Source: Agrypnia vestita
Taxonomy: Eukaryota > Arthropoda > Insecta > Trichoptera > Phryganeidae
DNA: 64,000 bases
Direction: 5' to 3'
NCBI GenBank assembly: GCA_016648135.1
Contig: JADDOH010010993.1
Location: forward strand, 21,284 to 85,283
Below are positions 22,873-32,959 of the stretch, piece by piece (within the stretch, counting starts at the first letter, position 1; every line of letters starts with the position of its first letter). Made by a program: the position numbers and the translations under genes. A model generated the notes under the pieces. The model made no database searches. It was not told the origin of the DNA and saw only the letters and a list, made by a program, of their open reading frames with translations.

Positions 22873-23651
22873 AACACTACACTACTATGTTCACAACACT
22901 ATACACCCCAACCATAGTAAATCACTAATATTTATCACATGCGCGTTAATCTTGTCAGAGACAAGCATGCACTAACTATTATTTTATCAAAAAAAAAAAT
23001 GTTTTCATATATTCCCCTGCCGGCAGTTAATTAAGGTACTTCTTCAAAAAAAATTTTCAATATTTATTTTTCAGACATAGACACCGCAAATAAAGGTATT
23101 TACTTTGAGAGAGGTATGTGAAAATATACAAATCAACTTATTTGAAGAAAAAAGAATACCGACGTATACCTACGACTCGAATACTCGAAATATCGCTCTA
23201 TGTTCATCTGTGGTCGCTAATATATTCTTGAAAATGCATAAACAATAATATTTTGTGAGCTGTGTTTAGCGATGCAACATGGCTACGCATCTTTCAGTGA
23301 AAAGGATTTGCTGGTTTTCTTTTTTTGTGGAATTTCAAACCACGAGACAAACAAAAGATGAATGGACTCTGGAACGTTGTATTGAATATTTATAAATTCA
23401 CGGAGATGAGATCATTTTTACTTTGACACGACTCGGTATACGCAATAAATTAACATATAAATGCGTTCGCTGCAGTTTTTATCTGCATTTCGGCTGCAAA
23501 CCGAACTAATACAGCCATTATTAAGAATTATTGTCGAGATGAAGTATAATTTAAAATAACCTAATACTAAAGGTGAATGAATACAAATCAATGATAAATC
23601 GCTAAACTTTGAAAGTTCCTTTGAAAAATATCGTTCATACAAATATGTATA

Positions 23652-24130
23652 AACTAGATGTTATCCGTCAGAAATGACATACCGGTTCCTAAACAATAAG
23701 TATGTTGGTACTTATTTATAGCTAACACCCATAGAATATGGTAATGACAGCATGTATCAAAATATTTCAACATTTTTCAGTTAAATTCTATTCTAACTTC
23801 CAAATTCTAATTTCAATTCAAAAAAAAAAATTCTAAAATATATTCTAACCCTGGCGATTGGGCGAAAAATAAAATGGTTCACGTCTTTGCTAAGTCCTGT
23901 GTGTACTGTATTTTTGACGGGTAATACAACCTCGGCGAAAGCAACATCGCCATCGTTGCCGCCTTCGGATTTTCTGGACCGGGAGTCAAGCCCCATCTCC
24001 GGCCGTTTAGTGTCGTTGTTTTACCCTTGAATTCGAACGAAATTACGAACGTTACACAAAGCTACGGGGACAGACAGACGGATGGACGGACGGACATACG
24101 GACAGACAGCGAAATTATTATGTTACTACG
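23652..24130 (+). repeat. GGAC-rich dispersed repeat, copy 2
   Basis: It starts ACTAGATGTTATCCGTCAGA and includes CATACCGGTTCCTAA (compare CATGTCGGTTCCTAA in copy 1). It ends with (GGAC/AGAC)n and GCGAAATTATTATG. This copy is longer, with a balanced-composition middle (CCGCCTTCGGATTTTCTGGA) not present in copy 1. Confidence 0.6.
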
Positions 24131-24173
24131 ATTAAAAAGTTAAATATTAATATTGACCAGCTTGGTAGTCACT

Positions 24174-24238
24174 TTGGGAGGAGACTCGAACCCTGACCAC
24201 CAAAGTCACTAGACGTGTATCATACCACTAGACCAAAC
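24174..24238 (-). repeat. tRNA-like block, different family
   Basis: The minus strand reads TTTGGTCTAGTGGTATGATA (A-box TGGTCTAGTGG), then GGGTTCGAGTCTC (B-box) and CCAAA pairing with the 5' TTTGG. The anticodon arm is not well formed. It differs in sequence from the other tRNA-derived repeats in the window. It could be a tRNA pseudogene or a SINE head. Confidence 0.5.
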
Positions 24239-24319
24239 AAGTTCGCAAATAAGAAAAAACGATTCAATAATGTGTCTTTACTCTTTCAACATATATGCTG
24301 TATAAATGTGAATGAAACA

Positions 24320-24485
24320 GTAGAGTAAGAAATATTGAAAAAAAATGCTAACTTTGATATTGCATATCTCCATAATTATTGATATTAGGCCATGGTTGCT
24401 TGAACATTTTAGACTCATAACATAGTCAGGAATCTACCGGCCAAGTTTCTGCTGCTAGCTCTGGTACACCTTGTATATTAACGTT
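24320..24485 (-). repeat. Snap-back MITE family, single arm
   Basis: It matches 29403-29560 in reverse orientation (CCAGAGCTAGCAGCAGAAAC, TTGGCCGGTAGATT, ATGAGTCTAAAATGTTCAAG). Its interior CCTAATATCAATA block is shared with both arms of the palindrome at 24775-25300. Confidence 0.65.
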
Positions 24486-24774
24486 AAATGTCTCAGAGAC
24501 ATGTATACATAATATATATACTATAATGGAATCCGCAACTGCATAAAGGAATTAAATAGTGTAGAACCTTTCAATAAACAGCTGAAGGGACTCGTGCTGG
24601 GGAGGCGATAACTGTTTTACAAATCAATGTGCTGATATTTAATATGTGTACCAACTTATTTTACTTTATTCTCTGCCCCCTTACACCAGCATACAATTTA
24701 TTGCTGTTTGGGGACATTCTATTTAATTTTAATTTTAATTAATGCAATTTTTTTTTAATAAATTATAGATATAT

Positions 24775-25300
24775 ACAGGGTTATTTGTAAAACATTAATA
24801 ACCTCGCAGGACTATGAGTCGAAAATGTTCAAGATATCACGACCTAATATCAATAGTTATGGGGATATGCGACATCAAAGTTTGCATTTTTTTTTTCAAT
24901 ATTTATGACTCATTTTTTGTAAAACGTTGGACTCTCATTACAGTAACTCATATCGATTACGAAAAATTCATTCGTTTCAATACAACTCAAATAAAAAAAT
25001 ATAAACCTTCCAATTCCAATTGGAAAACATTCCAATTGGAATTTTTTCATGGTCTTAATCATTTTATTTAACTTGTATTGAAACGCATAAATTTTTCTTA
25101 ATTGATATTAGTTACTGTAATGATAGTCCAACGTTTCACAAAAAATAAGTCAGAAATAATGAAAAAAAAAATGCAAACTTTGATGTCGCATATCTCCAAA
25201 TCTATTGATATTAGATCATGATAGCTCGAACATTTTCGACTCATAATCAAGGCAGGAGTACAGTCCTGCGAGGTTATTAATGTTTTACAAATAACCCTGT
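24775..25300. mobile_element. Palindromic snap-back MITE
   Basis: The ends ACAGGGTTATTTGTAAAACA and its complement are inverted over about 39 bp, and the complementarity continues with few mismatches to the centre near 25020-25040 (CCAATTGGAA). Arms are about 250 bp. The element sits in a TATATA run, so the target duplication cannot be measured. A related element with ACAGGGCGCC ends lies at 36703-37055. No coding sequence is present. Confidence 0.75.
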
Positions 25301-25339
25301 ATATATATATATATATTTATATATATTGTAGTGTAAAGA

Positions 25340-25640
25340 AATGGTTTGACCCTCGAACGCGGAGTCGCAGATAGTACGGCCGGCAGCTCGCCGCGTAGCC
25401 TTGGAGCGCGGTGGTTTATTTTTCTTGCACCCGAAATTCGCCTTAGCGTCGTGCATTGTCGTGCCTAATGCAACTGACGTGCACTTCGCCGTCCCGCTCG
25501 CTCCCTCCCGGCGGACGCGGCGGCCTCTCGCTCGCTCGCCAGCGTGGACTTGTTTAAAACCTGAATTCAGTCATTGCCCGTGGTCAATGGCGGCCACGGG
25601 AAATTTTCATTTTTTCGGCAATTATCGAAAATACTCTTTA
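25340..25640. other. GC-rich islet 3
   Basis: A CpG-rich block (GGCGGACGCGGCGGCCTCTC, AATGGCGGCCACGGG). The 123-codon plus frame at 25401 (RRTRRPLARSPAWTCLKPEF) has no known domain and changes to low-complexity residues at its end. A promoter or 5' exon is possible but unproven. Confidence 0.3.
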
Positions 25641-26640
25641 ACATTAATTGTTTATATTAAAAAAGATTTAATTAATGTCTTGACTAATCATGATAATATT
25701 TCCCTTAAAATCTCGCCCTTCCAATTTAATAATTATTATTTTAGCATGTATATCTACATATATCATGCCTGATGCAAGTATGCTCATAATCATATAAGAA
25801 ACCATAAATCAGAAATATCATTTTAAAAATAATGGCAACACATATTGTATCCAAATAATATCTTCATTATATACAACGTAGCATAACATATCTATCTGTT
25901 ATATACTTCGGGGGAGTTTTTGCTACTAGCTACACAATTTTTTCGTAAAAATTGTTTTGTTATTTTCCATTAACATGCCTACTCTAGAAGTATAGATGTA
26001 TCTAGGATAGTCCCTTCAAATATTTTAGCGAATACCGATTTAGAACATGTAGGTATATGAACAACTTTCAAATAACTTGATAATTTGTTGATGTTCTTAC
26101 GGTGGAATTGTCAAACGTTGCATTGTGCAAAATGATCACTAGTCCCTGTGAAACTTTTATAATTTTAACTTTATTAATATATTTTTATTTTTTTTAAGTT
26201 TACATAATATTTTACATATATGATACACATTATTTAATTTTGATAGATTTTTTTCAAATTTGTACAGTCCCATGAATGTATGAACTTGCGTATGGAACCG
26301 GAGAATGTCACAAGTGTGGTATATTACTGTGATTTTGAATAACATGGAACACACACATGCAAGGAAATATTTATAGAAACATTTGAATATATGTATGTTA
26401 TGTAAATATTACAATATTTAATAAAATATTTATTTATTTAAATTAAAATGTTATTTGTTTATTTTAGGGAAAATTAACAGCATATTAATAAATATAAAAA
26501 AATGGATTTTAAAATTATGCTAATTAAAAATTTTCCATTGAATATAGTAATTTGTTGGAACATAGTTTATTAGAATATGGAAATTTCTTAGAACACGTGT
26601 GACGTAGTTAAATATTTTTTTTTAAATTATTTTAACAGCT
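25641..26640. other. AT-rich stretch with MITE fragments
   Basis: A 27-bp fragment at 25908-25940 (TTTTTGCTACTAGCTA) matches the end of the MITE at 36703. Bases 26085-26155 match the family D core (GTTCTTACGGTGGAATTGTC). The block 26530-26600 is the inverted partner of 10580-10640. No gene was found. Confidence 0.4.
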
Positions 26641-27330
26641 AATGAAGAGGGTGGAGGGTAATGTGGGACGGGAGTAGAAGGGAAGATAAATTGTACGAAT
26701 TGTTTTGGGTGCGGTTGTGTACATATTGTTTGTTTTATGTTTCTTATCGTCGAGTTGAAGTGGACGTCGAACTAGGCGTGTGCCTGTGCGTTGACAATTA
26801 ATTAATCAAAATTATTCATTTTTGCAGCGTGAAAAATGCGTCCATTGCCATTTCGCGCTCGGACGCGGTAATCGCCGAAGCGTAATTGCGCAGCATTATA
26901 AAATGCGGCCGGGCCGCTGTATTGATTTTGAATAAACACATTATACGTGCATTAAAATATTTTTAATGCTCCGCCTTTGTGGTGCCCCTTCCCTCCCCCC
27001 CCTACCGCCCGCGCCGCCCCCCGCTGCACTAGCGAGCTAGGCCAATGCACCGCCAAAAAACAAGTTGCGTGCACTCGCAGACACGCGCGCAAAAATGCAT
27101 ACAAACACTTTTAAAAATCCACCACTCGTAAAAATGCGCGCACACAGGCGCGCCCACCAACACAAAGGGAAATAAAAATCGCAACACAATCTCCAAATTT
27201 CACTCACACTGGCGCGCGTCTAGTTTCCACCCACACGCTGCCGACTATTGACTGCACACGCGAGGTGCAGTCCGAAACTGCGCTCAGGACCTCGCCAATT
27301 ACAGAATTCCTCATTGTCTACTGATGTTTC
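26641..27330. other. GC-rich islet 4 with CpG and CA-rich tracts
   Basis: A balanced block (26760-26960, including TAATTGCGCAGCATTATAAA and ATGCGGCCGGGCCGCTGTAT) is followed by C-rich and GCGC-rich tracts (GCCCGCGCCGCCCCCCGCTG near 27007). No open frame of note. It looks unlike the surrounding repeats and is a candidate conserved noncoding or promoter region. Confidence 0.35.
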
Positions 27331-28676
27331 AAACCCGTCCTACGATGTCTTTACGTCCACCGTCTTCTTCCTGCACTATTTGCTAGGCTCTGATTTGTAT
27401 ATAAACCATAAATAATTACAATAAACGATATCTTAGATAGCGTTTGTACTATAGATTTTATTCCATTTAGAAATAATATATATAAAAAAAAATATATTTA
27501 CCTAACTAGATAGACTTCTGAACTCATTTTGAGTTTATAAACCGAAGTGTCCTAGGACCCTTTGGGCTTTGAAGTTTTTTTTATCGCATTTTTTTTATTA
27601 ATGAACATTTTTATCTGAAAATGTAAACTAATATTGAATATTCGAAATCTTTATTAAGTAATGTGTAGTTCAGAATTTCAGAAATGAGATGAAAAAATCT
27701 TATAAGCTACAAAGCAACAGCTTTGACATTTCTTTTTAAGCGTGTTCGAATTATTTTCATCCTTAAACCCTTCTCATCCTTCAATCACTTCAAACTTCTA
27801 CAGCGACAGAAAAAAATCGCGTTAGAAGCACCAGGGTACAATACTGTGACCTAGAGGACAACTGACGGAAACTAAGTTAGTAATAATTCTACAAATCAAA
27901 TAAATAATCCAATTTTGCAGTAAGGATTGAACTGTCTGATAAGTAATTTTACATAAGGCTTGTCCACGCCTATAATAAAACAACGCGGAATCTCTTTCTC
28001 TATATCCTCTATCTTCTTACGATCTTACACCCTTTGACCGATGTAATAGTAATCCCCTCCCCCTTGATCTGGCCACCCCTAATCCTGCCTCTCCGAATGC
28101 CACCAGCTCCATATTTTCCCTTTTTAGTAACCTGCTCGAAACCGGTATCCTCTATCAGATATAAATGTGTGCTCTATTAAAAAATATTCAAATTTTGTTC
28201 AGTTACAGTCGAGGATCCTGAGGAATATTGCCACCTCACCCCACACCCCATTTTCTTCCTCAACCCCCTACGTAAATATTATATATAATAACTAGTGTAC
28301 CCCGGATAATCCCGGCTGGGGATCGCTAGTGTTACGTAGTACATTCGTCCCGCTGGAAAACTTTTGTTATTCGTTAAGTTTCCCAATTTCGTACTTCTCC
28401 CCGAAGTGCAACCACGTCACTACCACCACTGCATCTAGTTAATGTGATTTTTTCTCGCTGGTCGGATAATGGCCGAGTGTGTACCGCCGGTGAGCATCAG
28501 GTGTGCCGGCCGAGCGGCTCCAGGATCCGACTATATTTAGAATCATTTACACAAGATGTTGCCCCAGCCTCCCTCCCCGCCCCTCCCCTCTCCCCTCCCG
28601 CACGCACTTCCGTCACCAGCTTGATTGATTCACAAACACCACGGACGACAAAACACACCAAGAATGCATCTGGTTA
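27331..28676. other. Mixed DNA with no recognised gene
   Basis: Contains a short CTAGTGTACCCCGGATAATCC segment near 28310 reminiscent of the start of the GGAC repeat, and a GC-rich pocket at 28440-28640 with (CCTCCC)n-like sequence. The 113-codon plus frame at 28444 runs into the minisatellite and is not a credible gene. Confidence 0.3.
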
Positions 28677-29408
28677 CAGATCCTCTCCAATATTCCGTGT
28701 ATTCTGGTTTATTGGTGAGAATAATGGGTACAGATTCTCTCCAATATGCCACGTATTGTGGTTTATTGGTGAGAATAATGGGTAGAGATTCTCTCCAATA
28801 TGCCACGTATTATGAACTATTGGGAAGAATAATGGGTAAGATTCTCTCCAATATGCCACGTATTATGAACTATTGGGAAGAATAATGGGTACAGATTCTC
28901 TCCAATATGCCACGTATTATGAACTATTGGGAAGAATAATGGGTACAGATTCTCTCCAATATGCCACGTATTATGGACTATTGGGAAGAATAATGGGTAC
29001 AGATTCTCTCCAATATGCCACGTATTATGGACTATTGGGAAGAATGATGGGTGCAGACCCTCTGCAATATGCCATGTATTATGGACTATTGGGAAGAATG
29101 ATGGGTGCAGACCCTCTGCAATATGCCACGTATTATGAACTATTGGGAAGAATAATGGGTAAGATTCTCTCCAATATGCCACGTATTATGAACTATTGGG
29201 AAGAATAATGGGTACAGATTCTCTCCAATATGCCACGTATTATGGACTATTGGGAAGAATGATGGGTGCAGACCCTCTGCAATATGCCATGTATTATGGA
29301 CTATTGGGAAGAATGATGGGTGCAGACCCTCTGCAATATGGCATGTACGATAGATTATAGGAGACAATAATGGGTACAGATCTTCTCCAATATGCCATAT
29401 ACGGGTAC
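28677..29408 (+). repeat. Minisatellite, 54-bp unit, about 13.6 copies
   Basis: Thirteen full units and one partial unit start at 28677, 28731, 28785, 28839, 28892, 28946, 29000, 29054, 29108, 29162, 29215, 29269, 29323 and 29377. The core is GATTCTCTCCAATATGCCAC followed by GTATTATGGACTATTGGGAA. Units 4 and 10 share the same 1-bp deletion, which implies a duplicated multi-unit block. Three variant classes exist: GGTTTATTGGTGAG at the left end, a CAGACCCTCTGCAAT class on the right, and the standard one. As 54 is a multiple of 3, 18-residue repeats stay open on both strands, but the deletions break every long frame. Confidence 0.95.
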
Positions 29409-29615
29409 CAGAGCTAGCAGCAGAAACTTGGCCGGTAGATTTCTGACTATGTTATGAGTCTAAAATGTTCAAGCAACCATGGCCTAATATCAATAGTTAT
29501 GGAGATATGCAATAGCAAAGTTTGCATTTTTTTTTCAATATTTCTGACTTATTTTATGCAAATAATTGAACTATTATTACAGTAACTTATATCAATTATG
29601 AACAATGTGCCATAT
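29403..29615 (+). repeat. Snap-back MITE family, left-arm copy
   Basis: It carries CCAGAGCTAGCAGCAGAAAC, ATGAGTCTAAAATGTTCAAG, CCTAATATCAATAGTTATGG and TTACAGTAACTTATATCAAT, matching 24320-24485 inverted and the left arm of 24775-25300. It directly abuts the minisatellite, whose last partial unit runs into it. Confidence 0.65.
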
Positions 29616-29819
29616 ATAATAAAGTTGCATGTATAATGGACTTTCATAGAGGAGACTACTCCTATAGTGAAATGGAGTCAATGTTAAAATTTTGTCACCT
29701 ACGAAAACGTAGATAAAACGCTGACTTAATCACCAAATTCAAAATAGGTATACAATATATAAGCGGTCACACTGATGTGCCTTCATTACCGGAATAAATA
29801 AAATTCAATATCCCTTCCC

Positions 29820-30130
29820 GTAGACCGTAGAAATAATGAAGTGGTGTTCCTTAGCCATCATATAACTAATTATGGATTCCATACTCCTGTGTCTCGATTG
29901 TGTTTTCTTATAAACTCAACACAGGATCTGGACTTTTTTGGTGTAAGTCTATCTAGATTCGAACAACATCTAATTGTCTTGTCTCCATCTTGTTATCACT
30001 TTTCATTTGTCCTTGTTTTTATTTTAAATTGCTCTAACCTTTATTCTGATGTATTGTATGTTGTTCATGTTATGGACTTTAATTTTTTTACTATTTCCGT
30101 TAATTTATATTAATAAATAAATAAATAATG
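29820..30130 (+). pseudogene. LINE reverse transcriptase C-terminus with (AAAT)n tail
   Basis: The plus frame encodes NYGFHTPVSRLCFLINSTQD, then LDFFGVSLSRFEQHLI. This is the Y-G-x-H-x-P-x-SR-x-x-x-L-x-N ... D-x-F ... FR-x-x-L end found in jockey- and CR1-like LINE proteins. An AATAAATAAATAAATAA tail closes it at about 30125. It is 5'-truncated. Confidence 0.65.
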
Positions 30131-30179
30131 GATTAATCGCATTTTATGTTCAGGTAATAAAATATATACTTTTTTAAAA

Positions 30180-30310
30180 TAAGGATTCGGACGCGGAATA
30201 CGTATCACATCAATATTCTTACTATTTTTTAACTAAGCTAAACGCTTATGTTAGGAAAATAACAACTTTCTAGTCACTAGAGCAAGACGCTACACAAATT
30301 CTACTCGTCA
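30180..30310 (-). repeat. tRNA-derived SINE, degraded copy
   Basis: It matches the body of the SINE (ACGCGGAATACGTATCACAT, CAATATTCTTACTATTTTTT, AACTAAGCTAAACGCTTATG). The tRNA-like head is replaced by diverged sequence. Confidence 0.6.
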
Positions 30311-30746
30311 GGCGGATAATGAATAATGCTACAACTAATTCCAAAACATATACTCACCATAACAAAAAATAATACTCAATATCAAAAACTATTGCTCATA
30401 AACTAAAGATCCAAACCCTATAACTTTTACTCAATTTGGCGAAATTAAAGATAAAGATTTCTAATCAACATTACACTTGAATATCTCGAAACTACCACTA
30501 CATTCACGCTAAAACATAAACGTTATAATAGCGACTCATCCTCAACAAACTTACTATATAATGACTTACCACAACAGACAAGACAACTAAATTCTTACGG
30601 ATTTAAAAAAGAAGTCTTAAATATACCAAGAAGTATACAGACATAAAAAGAAAAAACTGTTATTTGTTTTTCCGTTTCTCAATTTTTTAAATGGATATTT
30701 TAAATCATTTTTATTCGACTAAATATTTACACATGTATGATAAATA

Positions 30747-32030
30747 TTAGGTCCTTACATATGAAATTGACGTTTTGCCGTACTGGTAAATTTGATCTCA
30801 AATATCTTCTCTTTGGTTAGGAATTCCAAATCCAAATTTATACAGCTATTTACTCATATATTTGTGTTTTGAAAATTATAATTCATTTGTTTTTTTCTCA
30901 ATGGTTTTTTTCTTTGCGTCACTCAGTTTACAAAATGAAAAACTTGAAATATCGCGATATTTACGAGTACGAGTTCCACCGTGGCACCAGTGCTGCAGAA
31001 ACGGCTCGAAGGATTAATGATGTGTATGGCGACGGTGCCGCAAAAGAAAACGCAGTGCGTTTTTGGTTCCAACGTTTTCGTTCTGGAAATTTCGACCTGC
31101 AGAACAAGCCCCGTGGACGGCCGGAGACCAAAGTTGATAATGAAGAATTGAAGGCTATTGTGGAATCGGATCCATCGCAAACCACATCCGAGTTAGCTGC
31201 AGGCTGCGGTGTTAGTGATAAAACTGTTTTAATCCACTTGAAGCAAATTGGTAAGGTGAAAAAGCTTGAAAGGTGGGTACCTCACGAATTGAGTGAAGCA
31301 AATCAACAAACGCGCGTTGACTGCTGCGTTGCATTACTCAACCGGCACAATAATGAAGGGATTTTAAATCGAATCATTACCTGTGATGAAAAGTGGATCC
31401 TGTACGATAATCGGAAGCGCTCATCGCAATGGCTGAACCCTGCCGAACCAGCCAAACCATGCCCCAAGCAAAAATTGACTCCAAAAAAGTTACTTGTGAG
31501 CGTTTGGTGGACTAGTTCTGGTGTCGTTCACCACAGCTTTCTTAAATCTGGCCAGACGATTACGGCAGATGTCTATTATCAGCAACTGCAAACCATGATG
31601 GAAAAGATAGCTGCTAAACAACCGAGGCTGGTTAATCGCTCTAGGCCACTGCTGCTTCATGATAACGCTAGACCACACACTGCACAACAGACGGCTACCA
31701 AATTAGAGGAGCTTCAATTGGAATGTCTAAGACATCCACCGTACTCTCCGGACCTTGTCCCAACAGATTACCATTTTTTTCGAAATTTGGATAACTTCTT
31801 GCAAAGAAAAAAATTCAACTCCGATGGGGCAGTCCAAACCGCCTTCAAAGATTTTATTGATTCCCGTCCGAATGTTTTTTTTAGTAAAGGGATCGATACT
31901 ACCTATGAGATGGCAAAAGTGCATAGATAGCAATGGTACATACTTTGATTAAAAATATATATTATAATAAAAAAAAATCGGCTTTATGTTCCTCCCATAC
32001 TAAACCCCAATTTCATATGTAAGGACCTAA
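30747..32030 (+). mobile_element. Mariner element, cecropia type, nearly complete
   Basis: A 1284-bp element bounded by inverted ends TTAGGTCCTTACATATGAAA (left) and its complement (right), flanked on both sides by TA, the mariner target duplication (30745-30746 and 32031-32032). It contains one transposase frame. Both ends and the TA duplications are intact, so the copy is young compared with the rest of the window. Confidence 0.93.
30935..31930 (+). CDS. Mariner transposase, C-terminal frame shift
   Basis: The transposase cuts and pastes the mariner element by a DD34D mechanism. I start at the ATG at 30935 (MKNLKYRDIYEYEF); an upstream in-frame ATG at 30869 would add 22 residues not typical of the family. 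Residues 1-110 form the paired helix-turn-helix DNA-binding region. WVPHEL follows as the linker motif. The catalytic acidic residues are seen in TCDEKWILYD, LLHDNARPH and YSPDLVPTDYHFF, the last two Asp separated by 34 residues. The YSPDLxPTDYHFF and LDNFLQ signature fits the cecropia subfamily of human Hsmar1/SETMAR. Near 31893 a frame shift replaces the usual end MRWQKCIDSNGTYFD, readable in another frame, with a short alternative tail stopping at 31930. It is probably inactive or impaired. Confidence 0.9.
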   Translation: MKNLKYRDIYEYEFHRGTSAAETARRINDVYGDGAAKENAVRFWFQRFRSGNFDLQNKPRGRPETKVDNEELKAIVESDPSQTTSELAAGCGVSDKTVLIHLKQIGKVKKLERWVPHELSEANQQTRVDCCVALLNRHNNEGILNRIITCDEKWILYDNRKRSSQWLNPAEPAKPCPKQKLTPKKLLVSVWWTSSGVVHHSFLKSGQTITADVYYQQLQTMMEKIAAKQPRLVNRSRPLLLHDNARPHTAQQTATKLEELQLECLRHPPYSPDLVPTDYHFFRNLDNFLQRKKFNSDGAVQTAFKDFIDSRPNVFFSKGIDTTYEMAKVHR

Positions 32031-32097
32031 TATATGATATAAAATATCCGATAAATATGATAGTTCATTCTCAAGAATTAAAGTTTTTTTTTTAAAA

Positions 32098-32275
32098 TAG
32101 AGATGCGAACACAAATACGTGTCACATCAATATTCTTACTATTTTTAAACTAAGCTAAACGCTTGTGCTATGAAAATAGGACTAACTTGCTAGTCTGGAG
32201 TGAGGTCAAAGTGAGTCAAACCCGCGACCTTTGATCATGAGGCGAGAGCCCTAACCACATTACACACATATTGAC
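32098..32275 (-). repeat. tRNA-derived SINE, most complete minus copy
   Basis: On the minus strand a tRNA-like head (TGTGGTTAGGGCTCTCGCCT, then GCGGGTTTGACTC as B-box) precedes the body: GACTAGCAAGTTAGTCCTAT, TTTCATAGCACAAGCGTTTA, GCTTAGTTT, ATATTGATGTGACACGTATT and CGCATCTCTATTTT. Copies with the same order lie at 11875, 51125, 53797 and 60645. Confidence 0.75.
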
Positions 32276-32625
32276 CAAATATTCATTGGCGTTATGTTCA
32301 GAGTAGTGATAAGTTAAATCGCGATTGTGGCTCTGATTATATATTTGATGTTCGATTGTAACTGCGATAATCTTTAATTCATGATGAGTACCCCGATCAC
32401 TCAATCACACATACCAATCAATGTTACCGATCACTCAATCACACATATCAATCAATGTTACCGATCTCAATCACAGACACAATCTCATCACTACTTTTGA
32501 GTATTGACGATTGTTCTGATAGTACTGAGACCCGCTAGTAAACATCCCTAGACAGGCGTGAATTTTATTGTGCTGATGATCCCACCCTATTTTTTCTCAT
32601 TTATTTACAGTCTAAATAATTTAAT

Positions 32626-32859
32626 AATATTTCGAAATTTTCGTGATTAACTTTGTGAAAGTTCATTGTAAATAACTATGAATAAAACACGACGTTGTTT
32701 ACTTCACACAATGACACTTTAATTAAACAAATTAATTAAAACGTTTTCTATATATATTATATAGTATATTACTGAAGATGATGCAGCAAGCATCGAAAAC
32801 GTTTTAATTAAAGTGACATCGTGTGAAGTAAACAACGTTGTGTTTTATTCATAGTTATT
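32626..32859. mobile_element. Fold-back element B (Penelope-like?), 13-bp TSD
   Basis: Flanked by the exact 13-bp direct repeat TAAATAATTTAAT at 32613-32625 and 32860-32872. Inverted arms share ATAACTATGAATAAAACAC, GTTGTTTACTTCACAC and TTTAATTAA. The left side has some 40 extra bases (TTTCGAAATTTTCGTGATTA) with no counterpart on the right. A hammerhead-like motif lies at 32768-32808. A related, larger copy is at 49755-50065. No coding sequence. Confidence 0.75.
32768..32808 (+). ncRNA. Hammerhead-like motif in element B
   Basis: ATTA, CTGAAGA (32772-32778), one T, stem GATGC/GCATC with loop AGCAA, GAA, the palindrome AACGTT, one T, then TAAT. The ATTA and TAAT strands pair as stem I. All conserved hammerhead core bases are present (CTGANGA and GAA) with U in the cleavage-site position. 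The only deviation is the extra T after the CTGAAGA. Confidence 0.45.
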
Positions 32860-32959
32860 TAAATAATTTAATTGAATAACTACGTATTTTCAAATGAACA
32901 CCTCAAACAATTTAGAAATTTAATTAAAAATTAAATATAATTTATTTAATTTTTAATTC

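Noticed and set aside
24775..25300. A defined target-site duplication for the palindromic MITE
   Set aside because: Both ends lie in a TATATA tract, so any duplication length from 2 to 4 bp fits equally well.
28625..29367. Several open frames across the minisatellite on both strands (up to 121 codons)
   Set aside because: They arise because the 54-bp unit is divisible by three and lacks stops; 1-bp deletions break every frame and there is no flanking gene structure.
28677..29408. A CRISPR array
   Set aside because: The units are contiguous and similar throughout, with no unique spacers, and the DNA is eukaryotic.
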